From positions 10,007,001-10,071,000 of the forward strand of contig JAYKKI010000016.1 in assembly GCA_039881145.1 (NCBI GenBank): a DNA stretch of 64,000 bases, given 5' to 3'. The first letter of the stretch is position 1. Each line of letters begins with the position of its first letter. The notes under the pieces are model-generated. The model saw nothing but the letters and a program-made list of their open reading frames with translations, was not told where the DNA came from and made no database searches. Shown here one piece after another: positions 26,172-40,530 of this stretch. Source of the DNA: Druceiella hillmani (Eukaryota; Arthropoda; Insecta; Lepidoptera; Hepialidae). Position numbers and translations under genes: made by a program.

Positions 26172-26742
26172 TTAAATGTATTTATACTCGTACTTAACAA
26201 GTTTATTATTCTTAACATAATTGTAGACAGGTTTATCATTTGAAAATTTCCACGTGTGAATTTCCTTTTAATTTATTTATTATCTCAGAGAACAGAGCGA
26301 AGTGACCGATATTTGCCTAGTGTCATAAACAATTTGTTCCGAATAATATTTAATAGATGTTACTTCGTTAAATCAGTCCGTCATATTTCGTAAGGAAACT
26401 CCTGTCTACCTGTTGGATTTTTCTTATGAAATATGATAGAATTAAATTTTTGTAAATCCGTCATCCTTAATTTGTCTTAAAATATTAAAAAACATGTGCC
26501 CCGGTGTATCCTTGTATAAACCAATGTGTCCTAAAATTCAATTATATCCTGGAAAAAAAATATGTTCGTATAGTATACTCTCAATAAGTTGTCATTGTAG
26601 GGGTGCATACATGGATAATACCTTATAACGATCTCTCAACTATCTTTCGAATAATACGGCATCACAAATCGAATGTCAGTCAATATCATTGTAGGTGCTT
26701 TAGAAATTAGGTTCAACTAATAAAAATTTCATAATTTATTTA

Positions 26743-26755
26743 TGTATATGTATAA

Positions 26756-26796
<41 letters not shown>

Positions 26797-26797
26797 T
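26743..26797. repeat. (TA)n microsatellite
   Basis: TA run with AAATA interruptions at its left side. Confidence 0.93.
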
Positions 26798-28609
26798 CTT
26801 TGGGTTACTTCTATACCTTTTCCATATGTACGATCGCAAGAATCACGTTTATAAAATAGGTTGTTCTTCCAATGAAAAAGTGGACCCATCGTGCTATTTC
26901 GTTTTTGTGTATATATTCGAAATTCAAATCAAATGTACAAAAAGATGGGCAAAATATTTAAGAATGGAAGAATTAATTTTACTTGCTAAAATATGAACTC
27001 AAAATTATGAAATAACCTCATAACAAATCATTTCGGATGGAAATATCCATAAGAATATTTCTTAGTGTAAGCTATTAAAATATATGCGGGTTAATATTTG
27101 TCACTACTATGCCCGATCTCAAGTTTTTTCTGAGAAAAAAACGGCTCTAAGGGATAGACAGACAATGAATAATTTTATAAAATTCCTTTTTTGTCTTCTA
27201 AAGTACGGGACAAAGAACAAAATACCTAAACTTTTCTATTTGAATGCAATTGCATTTTTTTAATTTACAGACTACGAGCGCATCTCAGTATTTTTCCTTT
27301 TTCTATTTTGCTGTTGCGTCAATCTAAATTGTTTTTTTTTACAAATAAAAGAAGAAATGTTATTTTACTGCTTTTTTCACAAAGAATAATTGTCAAACAC
27401 TTGCAGTTAACCCAGTTTTACAGGTCGATGTCGGGTAGAATACACTGAGCGAATACATCCGGGCTTCATTTTACGAGCGCGGTTCAATATCCGTATAGCG
27501 TGATTTATTGCTATAAATTATGACGTTCGATATAAAGAGATTTTCATCGATAATTTTCAATCCCTTGATATTTCATTAGGGGTAGATTATATTTCCTGTA
27601 ATGTAATATCAACGAGCTTGAAATTATCTTTGAAAATATTTTTATATATGTTATATGCAATCGTATTTACACAGGATTGTAAATGGAATAAAAAGTTGAA
27701 TTGTACGTGAGAAATACAAGGTAAGTTCATATTTTATGTAAATATATAATCTTTAAATAAACCATGCCACAAAACTTCACGAGTTAAAGAGAGAAAAAAT
27801 GAGCTAAATCAAATCATGTCAAAGATATCATTGGTCATTTATCCCTTTAAATTTTTGATGCAGATTAACCGAAGCAATTTTAATTAAGTACTGGTAATTT
27901 TCAAAGAAATAATTAAAAAATTAGAGGGTAAGCCATTTACCATGTCAATTTAAAATAGAATATTTCTTGTACAGGACTTGAAAATGGTAATAATAGTTAT
28001 TTTTCTAATGACATTTGGGGTATACGAAAAGCATATTTCTTCCACTGTACATGTATACGTACGTTACGTTTTTTGAATGTTTTGTTCTAAATTTTAAAAA
28101 AATGTTGTATATAAATAAAAAACTATCAGAAGAAGAAGGTTGTGAGAGACCGACGGACCGAAGAAGAAAAAGAAATTAAATGACTTCTTTATCACCACAT
28201 AACTCTGTAAAGTAAAATTTAAGAATATTGAGGAATCATTTTAATAAATTCTTAAATCGATAAGTAGGGACGAGTTGAAAGAAAAAAATCACTTGTGAGT
28301 TATTTTGTAGGCTATTGTGGCTCTTAGTGCTTGTGTATGTAATGCAATATTAAAGTTTTAATTACAAAAGGATGAAATTATTTCATCGTATACAAAATTA
28401 TATAGCGGTAAGATGATATAAATGTAAACAATTACCAAAACAAAAATAATTCGGAAGGTTTTCCACAAAATCTGAAGTTTTATACTTTTACCTTTATATT
28501 GACAATAGACAGTTCTAATAAGTAATAAGAAGTAGAAGTTGTCGTGAAAATTGTTGCAATGTTTTAAATTAATATAAATTATATTCACACAGAAAAAATG
28601 TACATTTTT
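26798..28609. other. AT-rich DNA without a recognised gene
   Basis: Nothing recognised. The 100-codon minus-strand frame at 28358-28660 is rich in I, F, Y, N and K and has no motif. Confidence 0.45.
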
Positions 28610-28629
28610 ATTCAAAAATTTTCGTTGTC

Positions 28630-28668
28630 CCAAATGTATGATACATTCTAAATGTATCATACATTTGG
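28630..28668. repeat. Perfect 18-bp-arm hairpin inside a longer imperfect stem
   Basis: CCAAATGTATGATACATT (28630-28647) pairs exactly with 28651-28668 around a CTA loop. Outside it TTCGTTGT (28621-28628) can pair with ACAACGAA, giving an imperfect stem of about 70 bases in all. The size resembles a precursor hairpin, but no conservation can be tested here. Confidence 0.75.
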
Positions 28669-28756
28669 AAATTTATGATACAACGAACATTTTATGAAAA
28701 TAATCGAAATATAATTATTGTTTTACACTTATAACTCCGAGTTGAATTGCGGAAGA

Positions 28757-28972
28757 ATGATATTTTTCATAAACTACTCTTGATTTTAATTCTTTCGTAG
28801 CCTGCGTTCAAAGGCAAATAAAATATTTTTACTAATGACTTTTATTAAACCAATAATATTAATTTATGATATTTTTCATAAACTACTCTTGATTCCTAAC
28901 TCTTTCGTAGCTTGCGTTCAAAGGCGAATAAAATATTTGTACTAATGAGAGTTATTGAAGCAATGATAATAA
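28757..28972 (+). repeat. Two-copy tandem repeat, 109-bp unit
   Basis: ATGATATTTTTCATAAACTA begins both units (28757 and 28866). Both continue with TTCGTAGC.TGCGTTCAAAGG and AATAAAATATTT.TACTAATGA. The units differ at a scatter of positions. Confidence 0.92.
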
Positions 28973-31900
28973 TCTTTGCTTGTAGTGGTGAAACAAAAGC
29001 ATATAATTTAATTGTTATATCTATGAATTATAATGAATATTTGATTTATAATTTTTGATTATAAATGAGTATTTACGACTTAATAATTTGAAACGTTTAT
29101 ATCTAAAATTTTCAGATACCATCAATAAAGGGACGAACATTCAACTGACTAAAATTTGAGTAAAGTGTTTCTAAATAAAAGTCCTAAAAATTCTTATCAG
29201 TATAGAAATTATTTATACACGATCCCGTAACTTTAACAGTGGAGTTTATTTTAAATATCCATTTGAAATATTGCTAAAAATAGGTCATTAAATTTATTTA
29301 TTTATCAATGTGTACAGTAAAAACAGATAATAATTTATAATAGCACTATATTTAATATTTATACATTCTTTGACTTTTATGAAAGATTAGCTTTTCAACG
29401 ATGCTATTGCGTAAAAAACGAACATTTAAAAAAATAATCATTATTTATCTACTATATTCTATACGTATCTTGCATAAAAATCTACATATTTCAATGGCAC
29501 AAGTTAAACGTAAAATTTCACGGAAAATTTTTAAATAACCAGGGCGTAAATCGTGTATAACATAAACTCACTTTTTTATGAAATAAAAATTCTAATTGTT
29601 ATAATTATTGACCGAAATGACTAAAGCAACAATCAATACATGTTAGTTATTACAGCAGAAACCAATTACACTTTGTAAAAATCTTGATCAAAATTTATTT
29701 CGACCTAAGAAATGAAAATTGTGTAAATTAAAAAGTTTCAATGTAATTCTTTGCTAAATACGAAAATAGTAAAAAATACTAAATTTATACGAACATTGAA
29801 CGTTTATGAAACTTAATAGAACGGAAATTGCGATTTGTTAGTGAAAAAATAAATTATACACACTAAACACATACGAATAAGTTCCCTGAGTTTCAAAGCA
29901 TCGAACTTCACTTTCATGAAATAAGTTACTAGGAATAAAAATAGCGATATTATAACTGATCTCTGGATTTTGAAATTTCCATTTGCATTGTTTTATTTTA
30001 GGAATCAATTTTAATTATTTAAAAAGTTTAAAATTTTTTGAACAAAAGACCTACATTAACAAATAAAAAACATTATTTTACCCTAAATATACTTTGTTGT
30101 ATAAATCTATATTGATTTAACAGCTTAAAAAAATTATAATAAAACGGTATTAATGTTTATTTAATAAGAAATTTCTTAGATTTCTGAATGGAAAAATGTT
30201 TATTTTTTGTAAAATTTTACTACTAATTCATTTTATCACATACTTGACGATCATTTTAAAGTACAGTTTTCAAACTTTAAGAAACATACCTGCAATGTTT
30301 CAATATCACATTTTAAACTAAGTTCGGATAATTAGAATTTGTAATTTTTTTAAATTATTCAATATTTTGAGTCTTATATTTTTAAAACTAATATTTTATG
30401 TTCTTGTTTTCATATTGTTCACAGAAAAAAATTATTATTTCGTTGCTGGTTTATGCCTAATGTACAAGTTATTAAAATTATTCATAATTATTTTTACCAA
30501 TAATGTAGTCAACGTAATTAAAACCAGTTTTTAAAACATAATATATGTCATCAGATCTATATTCAAAACCTAATTTAAAATTTCTCTCAACATTAATTTG
30601 TTGCTAAATAAGTTCTTTTTTTAATCTTAGCAAAATGTTTGAATAGATAAAAATTCATGTTTTTATTATTAAAATAAATAATAAATTTTCGAACCACTTC
30701 AGAGAAAAAATTAATTTGAAACTTTTTGTTTTCCCACATTTCTTAAGCGTTTTTATAATACAATTAACTGGTATTACCCTCTAAAGTTTTAACGAAATAT
30801 TTTTAATTAATATAAAGTATCATTGAAGGCCCTTGTCTGCATTTCAGTAACCAACTAAAATAAGGATCACGTTATTATATTCTAAACTTTTAACTGTCCC
30901 ACCTAGCTCTGCTTAGATTAAAATGTCCAATTATGGTAATTAACAGTTATCAAACGATTTATTACATAGGATTTAGTGAAAATTGTCCAGTGATCTAATT
31001 CCTCGCTATATCAAATATATACAACGCTTTAATCAGAGAACAAACTGATTTACCTCTTAATGTTGCAAGCAATATGATACTTGTCCTTAATTTATAAACA
31101 AAAATGTTAAGTTAATTTCTAATTACAACTTTTTTAAACTTGCGATAAGTGGATATGTGCAGAGAAGTAGGTTATATTAAAATTAATATAATATTTTGTC
31201 TTTCCATCTTATATACGTATGCCTGAATGTGTGTAAAAAAAAATAAATTTGATCAATTTTCATATTTTTACAGCATTAAATAGTAAAAGGAACAGACTTT
31301 TGCAAAGAACTCGAATATTTTTAAATAACTCTCGACAAATAAAGGGACTTTACGATAGATATTTCTGAAAAAAATTTTATTTTTATTTTATAATATCTCT
31401 TATTTTTATAATTTTATATGTAAACGCTTTGATTTATTTTTATATTTTCATAACGAAACAAGAAATCTTTTTCAATTTTGTCATCTCCGTTAGTCCGTCA
31501 TAGACTTATAATTTCCATAAATGTCGACGTATGTACGTACGTACGATTCAAAGCGGTTGCTTTAGATGAAGATGTCAAATAATATCAAATAATGTATATA
31601 CGTCAAAAAAAATATCTAGGTATATACCTAGATGGTAAAAAAAATCTTGGAATAAAATTTATATATTTTGTTTAATGTAATTTGAAATTGTGAAATTTCT
31701 AAAAGAATAGACAATTATAAAATCCTACTTCGTCTATATTCCGACATGAACTGATCTGGTTACATATTTTACGCTTAAATGTTATAATTCAATGTTCTTA
31801 CAATTCGTACTAAATATTGTACATAAAGTTAAATCTGTTAAAATTGAATCAGTTCATTTTTTTAATAAATAACATTGCTTTTATTCTTTAATGGAACGAA

Positions 31901-32616
31901 ATTCACTGATATGTTATTGATTAGACCGCCCTTAATATTTTCCCATCCACAAATCTTTTTGTAGTAGTTATGATGCATCGGTGCCGTAAATATTAACAAA
32001 GTAAAGAAGATTATTGAAAACGGATATGCGTTTACGGAAGTAGAGTGCAATTAAAAAAAAACTAAAAAATCCAACAGTTCATTGTTTTATAATCAGGAAA
32101 AACAAGAAATAAAGTACAATTTGTTATTATGGTAAAACACAAAAACCAACTTTCGTAAAAGCGCATTGTTATATTTTTAATATAGCAAAAAACATTAAAA
32201 AGTAACAATAATAATCGACCATAATATCGATTTATTTGTAAGTGTACAGCCATAACCGAAGGAATTAAAAACGAACTGTCAACTGATAATGATATCTGTT
32301 CTTTTTTGTTATGAAAATGAATGTACTTTTTTACTCCTTCCAAATTTAATGTGGCTTATTTAGATGATATGTCAGGCCTAGAAGTTTTATAGTGCAGTTC
32401 CTTACATCTATTCATAACAGATATTACAAGGTATAACGGTATTATTTTTATATTTTATTACACCTGGGTCCACCAATATGTAGACTTTTGCCGATCTCCT
32501 GTCAAATTCCGAAAGGAATTTGTCTCTACCTTAAGGTGTTATTAATAAGTTCTAAAGACTCACATGAAACAACCTTGAATTTTAATATGGTAGTGTTTTT
32601 TACAGGAATTGTCAAG
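28973..32616. other. Long AT-rich stretch without a recognised gene
   Basis: No domain or interspersed repeat recognised over 3.6 kb. Small features are a perfect 20-base palindrome ATCTAGGTATATACCTAGAT at 31614-31633 and ACGTACGTACG near 31530-31550. Minus-strand frames of 62 and 93 codons near 31862-32343 have no motif. Confidence 0.5.
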
Positions 32617-32721
32617 TTTTTAACCTATGGGTAGTGTCGAAAATGAAGACTTTTTAACTTATCCTGATGTGGAGGATAGGTTAAAAAGTCTTCATTTTCG
32701 ACACTACCCATAGGTTAAAAA
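32617..32721. repeat. 48-bp-arm hairpin with one mismatch
   Basis: 32617-32664 is the reverse complement of 32674-32721 at 47 of 48 positions, with a 9-base loop (TGATGTGGA). Landmarks are AACCTATGGGTAGTGTCGAA on the left arm and GACACTACCCATAGGTT on the right. No related sequence was seen elsewhere in the window. Such a near-perfect stem is either very young or kept by selection or copy correction. Confidence 0.92.
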
Positions 32722-33092
32722 TTTCGGTTTCAGTAAGTCCCCGAATTGGAATTGAAAGCTGAAAAATTCATTTTCATTCTAGTGTAATAGCACTGAGATC
32801 AGCTGAACGTTCACCTCTATACCGATGAGTCTCCCGCTGAATAAATACTTCTCTGATTTGCATATCCTTCGAGCTCTTTTATTGAAAGCTTAATAACATG
32901 CTTTGTTATTTTTAAATTTGAAGTCATAAATTTTATTTTATATACATGTATAAAATATAATAACTACAAGTATTATTTAATTTCTTCGGCCTATTTATAA
33001 CACTTATTTTAAATATTAATTAAAATCATAAACTACCAAAATATCACAACCCGTCTCAGTTTGAATTATTAAAATATATACGATTTGTTTAT

Positions 33093-33468
<376 letters not shown>

Positions 33469-33708
33469 ATTTTTTTAAACTTAAAGAGCCTCCAAGAGTG
33501 CATAAAGTGATAAAAGTGAAATGAAAAAATTAGCATTAATTCAAGAGAAAACAATGTTTTAAGCTTATTTTGCTTTATTCGCTCGTATGTATTTTACGCT
33601 TGAAACATATTCAATTCAAATTCACTTGGATAATATTATTAACGGTAAACTTAATACACCGTATGCTATCTATTGTAATAAATATTAAATTAAACTTTTT
33701 ATGTAAGT

Positions 33709-33964
33709 ATTGAATATATTTGGCGTCAATTTTTTAGAAATTCATTATTCACAATTAAATGAAACTACGTGATATATTATTATTTCTACTTTCTTTAATT
33801 CCTTTACCACTACCTAGGGTTCATTGTATCTTCAGGCGGGATATTAGCAAAGAATCTTTGCTAATATCCCACCTGAAGATGTTGTAATACAACGAAACCT
33901 AGGTCGTGGTAAAGAAATTTAAAAAACTAGAAATAATAATATATCACGTAGTTTCATTTAATTG
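33709..33964 (+). mobile_element. Palindromic (foldback) element, copy 4
   Basis: The most regular copy. The lead ATTGAATATATTTGGCGTCAA is followed by a palindrome from 33752 to 33964. Its two arms, each a little over 100 bp, meet at GCAAAGAATCTTTGC. The flanking direct repeat TTTTTATGTAAGT (33696-33708 and 33965-33977) is 13 bp. Non-coding. Confidence 0.85.
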
Positions 33965-34057
33965 TTTTTATGTAAGTTTACTTTACATTGCCAAATCTCT
34001 TTTTCAGTTTGTCGATTATGATAAACATATGTTACCCCAGACCCGAAGCAAGTTCAC

Positions 34058-34660
34058 TAATAAAAACTTCAACGAAATAATTTTGGCTAATCATACATAA
34101 TGCGCGAATGAATAAATAGGGTCACAAATAACCACACAGATATTTCACAACACAATGTTTTTATATTTAATTACTTTCGTTATATTCTCCTATATACTTT
34201 TTCCGGAAATATTATATGTATATACAAAACAGTAATTGTCTATCAAATTCGTATAACCTAATATCAAACTTAACGAAATAATTAAATTAGGAATATTTAC
34301 AATACATTGAAATTTAAACCGTAAATTAATAACGAATACACATAAAAGCGATAAATTTCATATGCAAAAGAATAAAAACTTCATCGGAATATATTTGGAA
34401 TTTCATACATGATACGCGAACGAATAGAGAGGCTCACAAACAGACAAATATTCCACAAAACAATTTGTTTTGTATTTCAGTACTTTTGTTATATTCTCCG
34501 TAATATATTTTTTGGGAAATATTAGGTGTATAGAAAATATATAAATAATTAAACTACTTATATTTACAACATATTGAAATTTAAAAAAAATATATATTTA
34601 TCGATGTAAATTTATAGAAAATACACATATCGATAAATGTTATACACGAAATACGAAATA
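34058..34660 (+). repeat. Diverged two-unit tandem repeat, about 313-bp period
   Basis: Unit 1 starts near 34058 (AATAAAAACTTCAACG, then CATACATAATGCGCGAA.GAAT) and unit 2 near 34371 (AATAAAAACTTCATCG, then CATACATGATACGCGAACGAAT). Both continue with TTATATTCTCC, GGAAATATTA and TTTACAA.A.ATTGAAATTTAAA. Unit 2 is shorter through deletions. Confidence 0.75.
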
Positions 34661-35281
34661 CCTATATCCAAGTCCAGACTAATGCGTCTGCGCGTCATCA
34701 TCTCTGTTTCATCTCTGGTCAAACCATTTTGCCAATATATGTCGTTAAGAAAAACTTTACTGCACTATTTACAATACACGTAGCGTCATCTATTTATATA
34801 CATTGGTATGCTATACATTTGTATAATTACTAAGTGTCGGGTAACGAGGCGTTTTTTTCGGTTTTTATGGCAATGCAATACCAACCCAATTGTAAAAATT
34901 TTAAGTTTGCATGTCTTCTGATTGAGTGAACTAATGGCGATGAACTAAACTCTAAATGTTCCTCTAGATTATTTATATACTCTTAAAAACACTAAACCAA
35001 CGCCATTTAAGTATCTCGATGTATCATTTAGATATTTTATCGCAAGCCTCATTTCAGATATATTTTAGTATAATAATTTTAGTCTTATATCATACTATAG
35101 ATAGTATCATCTAAGTAACCCTTCACCAAAATGAAATAGATATCGCTAAAGGAATGCCGAACTATTCGGTCTCGACGAACTATTCGGTCTCATTGAGATA
35201 TAGTCTAATATTAACCAATTCCGAGAAATTTTTGGTTTGATACATTTATTACTCAGGTGTTTGGTGAGTAGTCACTGTTGT

Positions 35282-35286
<5 letters not shown>
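34661..35286. other. AT-rich DNA; short exact duplication
   Basis: No gene recognised. CGAACTATTCGGTCTC is repeated with an 18-base offset at about 35157-35191. Confidence 0.5.

Positions 35287-35330
<44 letters not shown>
35287..35330. repeat. (TA)n microsatellite
   Basis: Uninterrupted TA run. Confidence 0.96.
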
Positions 35331-37120
<1,790 letters not shown>

Positions 37121-38990
37121 TAATAATTATTTTATATTTATCCTTTATATAGATAAACATAAATTATATTCTCCTTGTATTTCAAAAGATATCAATAAAA
37201 AGAAATCCTAACGAAAGAAATTTGCAGATAACCCATGACCATATATTTTAGTAAAATTAAATATAAATCCTTTATCTTAAAGGACTCTCAAAATAGGTAG
37301 AATCCTTACAAAATAATTAGGAAAAAAGAGATATACCACGCGTAAAATACAATGGCAAGTTCGAAGCAGACAAATCTATCAGAAAAACGTAATAGGTCGG
37401 AAATGGTTATAAAAGTTTTATCGATTTTTATTAGCGTTTCTGGTCACATGAATGAAGATAATCTTTTTTCGAAGATTGCTTTGAGTATTTTAGATAAGAA
37501 CATTGCGAAAGGTCGGGTTGCTCCGTCGGTAATTCAATATTTTATAGACGACAGCTCTTCCATTTATTTCATGAGACGACAAATATTTTAAATATCCTTT
37601 CATATCTTTTTGCATTACTAGCTTTGATCCAGTCGCGTCAAAAGGGGGAAAAATGAGGCTAAAATTTAAGAACAAATGTTTTTGTGAAGAAGTGGTATTT
37701 TACCATTGGAAATAACTATTTGTTTGATACGTCCGAAATGAAAGAAATAGCATAAAAAGAAAATCCTAAAAATTGAATTTATGAATTTTTTATTGTACAT
37801 TAAAATAAGTTCCTAATTTAAAAATAATTGCAACAAAATATGAATTAATATTATATCTATCTACTGGTTTGTCTCTTAAATTTAATAGCCTTGATTTAAT
37901 GCAAACATTTTATAATATAATGCGTTTAAAAAATGCAAACACGAGTAGTTAACACATGTTAATTTGTTTAACAAGAGCAAAGAAAGGTCTATTATTATGA
38001 ATTATGACACTTAGTCGACAAGTAATTATTTTAATTACTAGATACTGAAATATAGTAACATTGTTTTTATTTAAGCAAAAGTATGTAAAGTTTTATAAAG
38101 TTTTTGGTACTTGCATATATTTTAAATTTGTAATAACTTTTAAACATAATTTAATTCTATATAATAATTTAATTATACACTATTATCTCTATAATTTTAG
38201 TCTAATTATAATAGTGTTTTATCATGAATGTATTTGAATTTGTAGAATTAATTCGTATCGTAATTCAAAGCAATCTAGTGAAAGTTAATAAATTAAAACT
38301 GAAATGTAAACGATTCTTAAACGAACGATTTATAATCCCTTCAGATAAACGAGTTCTGATAAACTACTTTATAAATAGAAAATAGATAGAGGGAAAATTT
38401 AAAGAAATAATAAATTATCCGAAATTTCGCTCGGAGCATATTAGTTCCATATTGCTATTTAATTCTTAAGTTAAAACTTATTCTATTTGCTATTGATTGC
38501 TGTTAAAAATGTTATCGTTTACTTTCAAATTCTCAAGTCTTTAATTTTTTTCATGTTTAATTTAGTGTTAATAAACAAATACATGAAGTAAAAAATATAC
38601 CTATACTCGTATATTTGTGTTATACAGTAGGGAGACATTAAATCGGGAAAATTCTTATAATCAGTAATTTTTCAAAACGAAAATATATTTTTTTGCATGA
38701 ATGCTTTTTCGAGTCAGGATATACAAATGCAAATGTCCAATCCTAACAAATGCCTCAGTTTACCGATAATGTTTCAAACCCGACAACGTAGTTTTTTCTG
38801 CTATGAAATAAACTGACCAAGACACTTGGCCAACTAAAATCCCACTGAATATTTAATTAAATTTACATTTGGAACTAAAAGACAAATTTAAATTATGTTT
38901 CCTTCGTATGATTCACATCTGGTGACTTTCATTGGTTAATTATAGTTTGCACTAAAATCATGTGAAAATATTAAAAGAAGTATGTTATAG
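37121..38990. other. AT-rich DNA; one unassigned open frame
   Basis: A 79-codon plus-strand frame (37352-37591, starting MASSKQTNLSEKRNRSEMVI) is of more even composition than most here, but matches nothing I know and lacks a visible promoter context. Nothing else was seen. Confidence 0.4.
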
Positions 38991-39020
38991 CATACATATA
39001 TATACACACAGATACACGCG

Positions 39021-39051
<31 letters not shown>

Positions 39052-39063
39052 GTATATGTATAA

Positions 39064-39127
<64 letters not shown>
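38991..39127. repeat. (CA)n-(TA)n compound microsatellite
   Basis: TATATACACACAGATACACG, then CACACA, then a long TA run with GTATATGTATAAGTA interruptions. Confidence 0.97.
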
Positions 39128-39130
<3 letters not shown>

Positions 39131-40329
39131 CAGGCGTAATATACGAGCGACTATGATAGAAACAGGTGTCATTTCCTGTATCAATCCTGCTTGTGATAAA
39201 ACCATTTACTGAAATACATAATATAAAATTAACAGAAAAACGAAATGTTCGAAACACGAGAAGTTGAACTTAATTTTTCACGTCGTTTAAAAAAAAGTTC
39301 CCTATGGTAATGGTTTTTACTGGAACCTACTTCAACCCTTTCTCAGTTCATTAGCTTTTTGAGCCAGAAATTATGCATTGCTCCCTTACGAAGTGTCCCT
39401 AAACGTATATGAAAAATTAAGTTAGTGAAAGGCTATCATTTTTGTGAGTAAATAAAGAAGTGAAAATTGGATATAAATTGAATTTAGTTTCAGCTGAATT
39501 TATCATAAAAGGTAGCAAAGTAACATAGTCGTAAATCCATTTTAGAATATCAATAGTTATATCGGTCAACCTAGCCGAATTAGTTATTCAATTGTCTGCC
39601 TACTATTGCACATATGATTACGGTACACTTTTTTATAGTTTTTGTTTAACGATTTTGCGATTTCTCCTCGAACTTTGAAAGGGCTTGATATTATTACATA
39701 AATTAAACATCTTGACAAAATTAAGGGGTTATTGAATTATTTAATATTTTTTATATTTTTATTTGGAACGGAAAATCGTCACGTTTTCTTCCCTCTTCAT
39801 GGTGTGTCATCATGATTTATTACTATGAGTCTATCCAGAAATGCATTATTATTATGGCTATATGAAATAGAACAACTCAGGAGCAGGAAAACTCTATAAG
39901 GTAATAAATACGTAACGTGGAGATAGGCTCGACCCGAGTTCCGTTTGCCTGACCATCCTATTAACATAAAAGTTCGTAATGGAAGAAACTCATCGACAAG
40001 TTTCAAAGGAGAAGAATGCTGAACCGGAGTCATAAAATTTGAGATGGATTCTACAGAATTGGTTATTGAAGAGGGATATCACTCATATCTCTTTACTAAA
40101 ATCAGTAGCTGGAACCTAAATTTCATGACAGAAGAGTTTGATTTTGGTAAGGTATATTAAGAAGCCAAAAGAAAAATGATTTTTTTTTTCAATTAATTTT
40201 ATAATATTATTATAAACCCAATTTACAAGAGCCATATAATGTCAAATTGGTTTGAACTACTAAATACACAGAGAAATGATCCTTTTCGAATCTCAGATTG
40301 CTTCAATGTTACATAAGCGTTACATAATA
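39128..40329. other. AT-rich DNA; possible decayed coding patch
   Basis: The part around 39780-40140 is less AT-biased and open on the minus strand (39797-40033). It may belong to the same dead element as the transposase fragment just downstream, but no motif could be matched. Confidence 0.35.
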
Positions 40330-40530
40330 TTATTAACTTTAATGGAACTAAATTTCTACAAGATGTATATTTACAAACGTGCAGAGGTTTGATATTCTAA
40401 AACGATGGCACGTCCTGTCACTATGCTTTGAACGTAAGAAATTATTTACGACTAAACAAAGATTAGCCCATATAATGGTATCCGTTGTCTCGTGACTTAA
40501 ATTCAGTTAAGTTTTCCGAATGAGATTTTA
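40330..40530 (+). pseudogene. Tc1/mariner-superfamily transposase C-terminal fragment, degraded
   Basis: Forward translation gives GTKFLQDVYLQTCRG, then NDGTSCHYALNVRNYLRLNK and WYPLSRDLNSVKFSE. In order and spacing these resemble the second and third catalytic blocks of Tc1/mariner transposases (a Q-x-D-N/G-A-x-x-H motif, then W-P-x-x-S-P-D-L-N-P). Stops fall before NDGTSC and twice around PI-x-WYPL. Key residues are partly kept: D of NDG and D of RDLN. N-terminal parts and inverted ends were not recognised. It could instead be another DDE-type transposase; the call rests on short motifs. Confidence 0.5.

Noticed and set aside
37352..37591. 79-codon open frame with ordinary-looking amino-acid composition
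   Set aside because: No recognisable domain, no promoter or splice context and an overlapping frame on the other strand. Long chance frames are expected in 64 kb.
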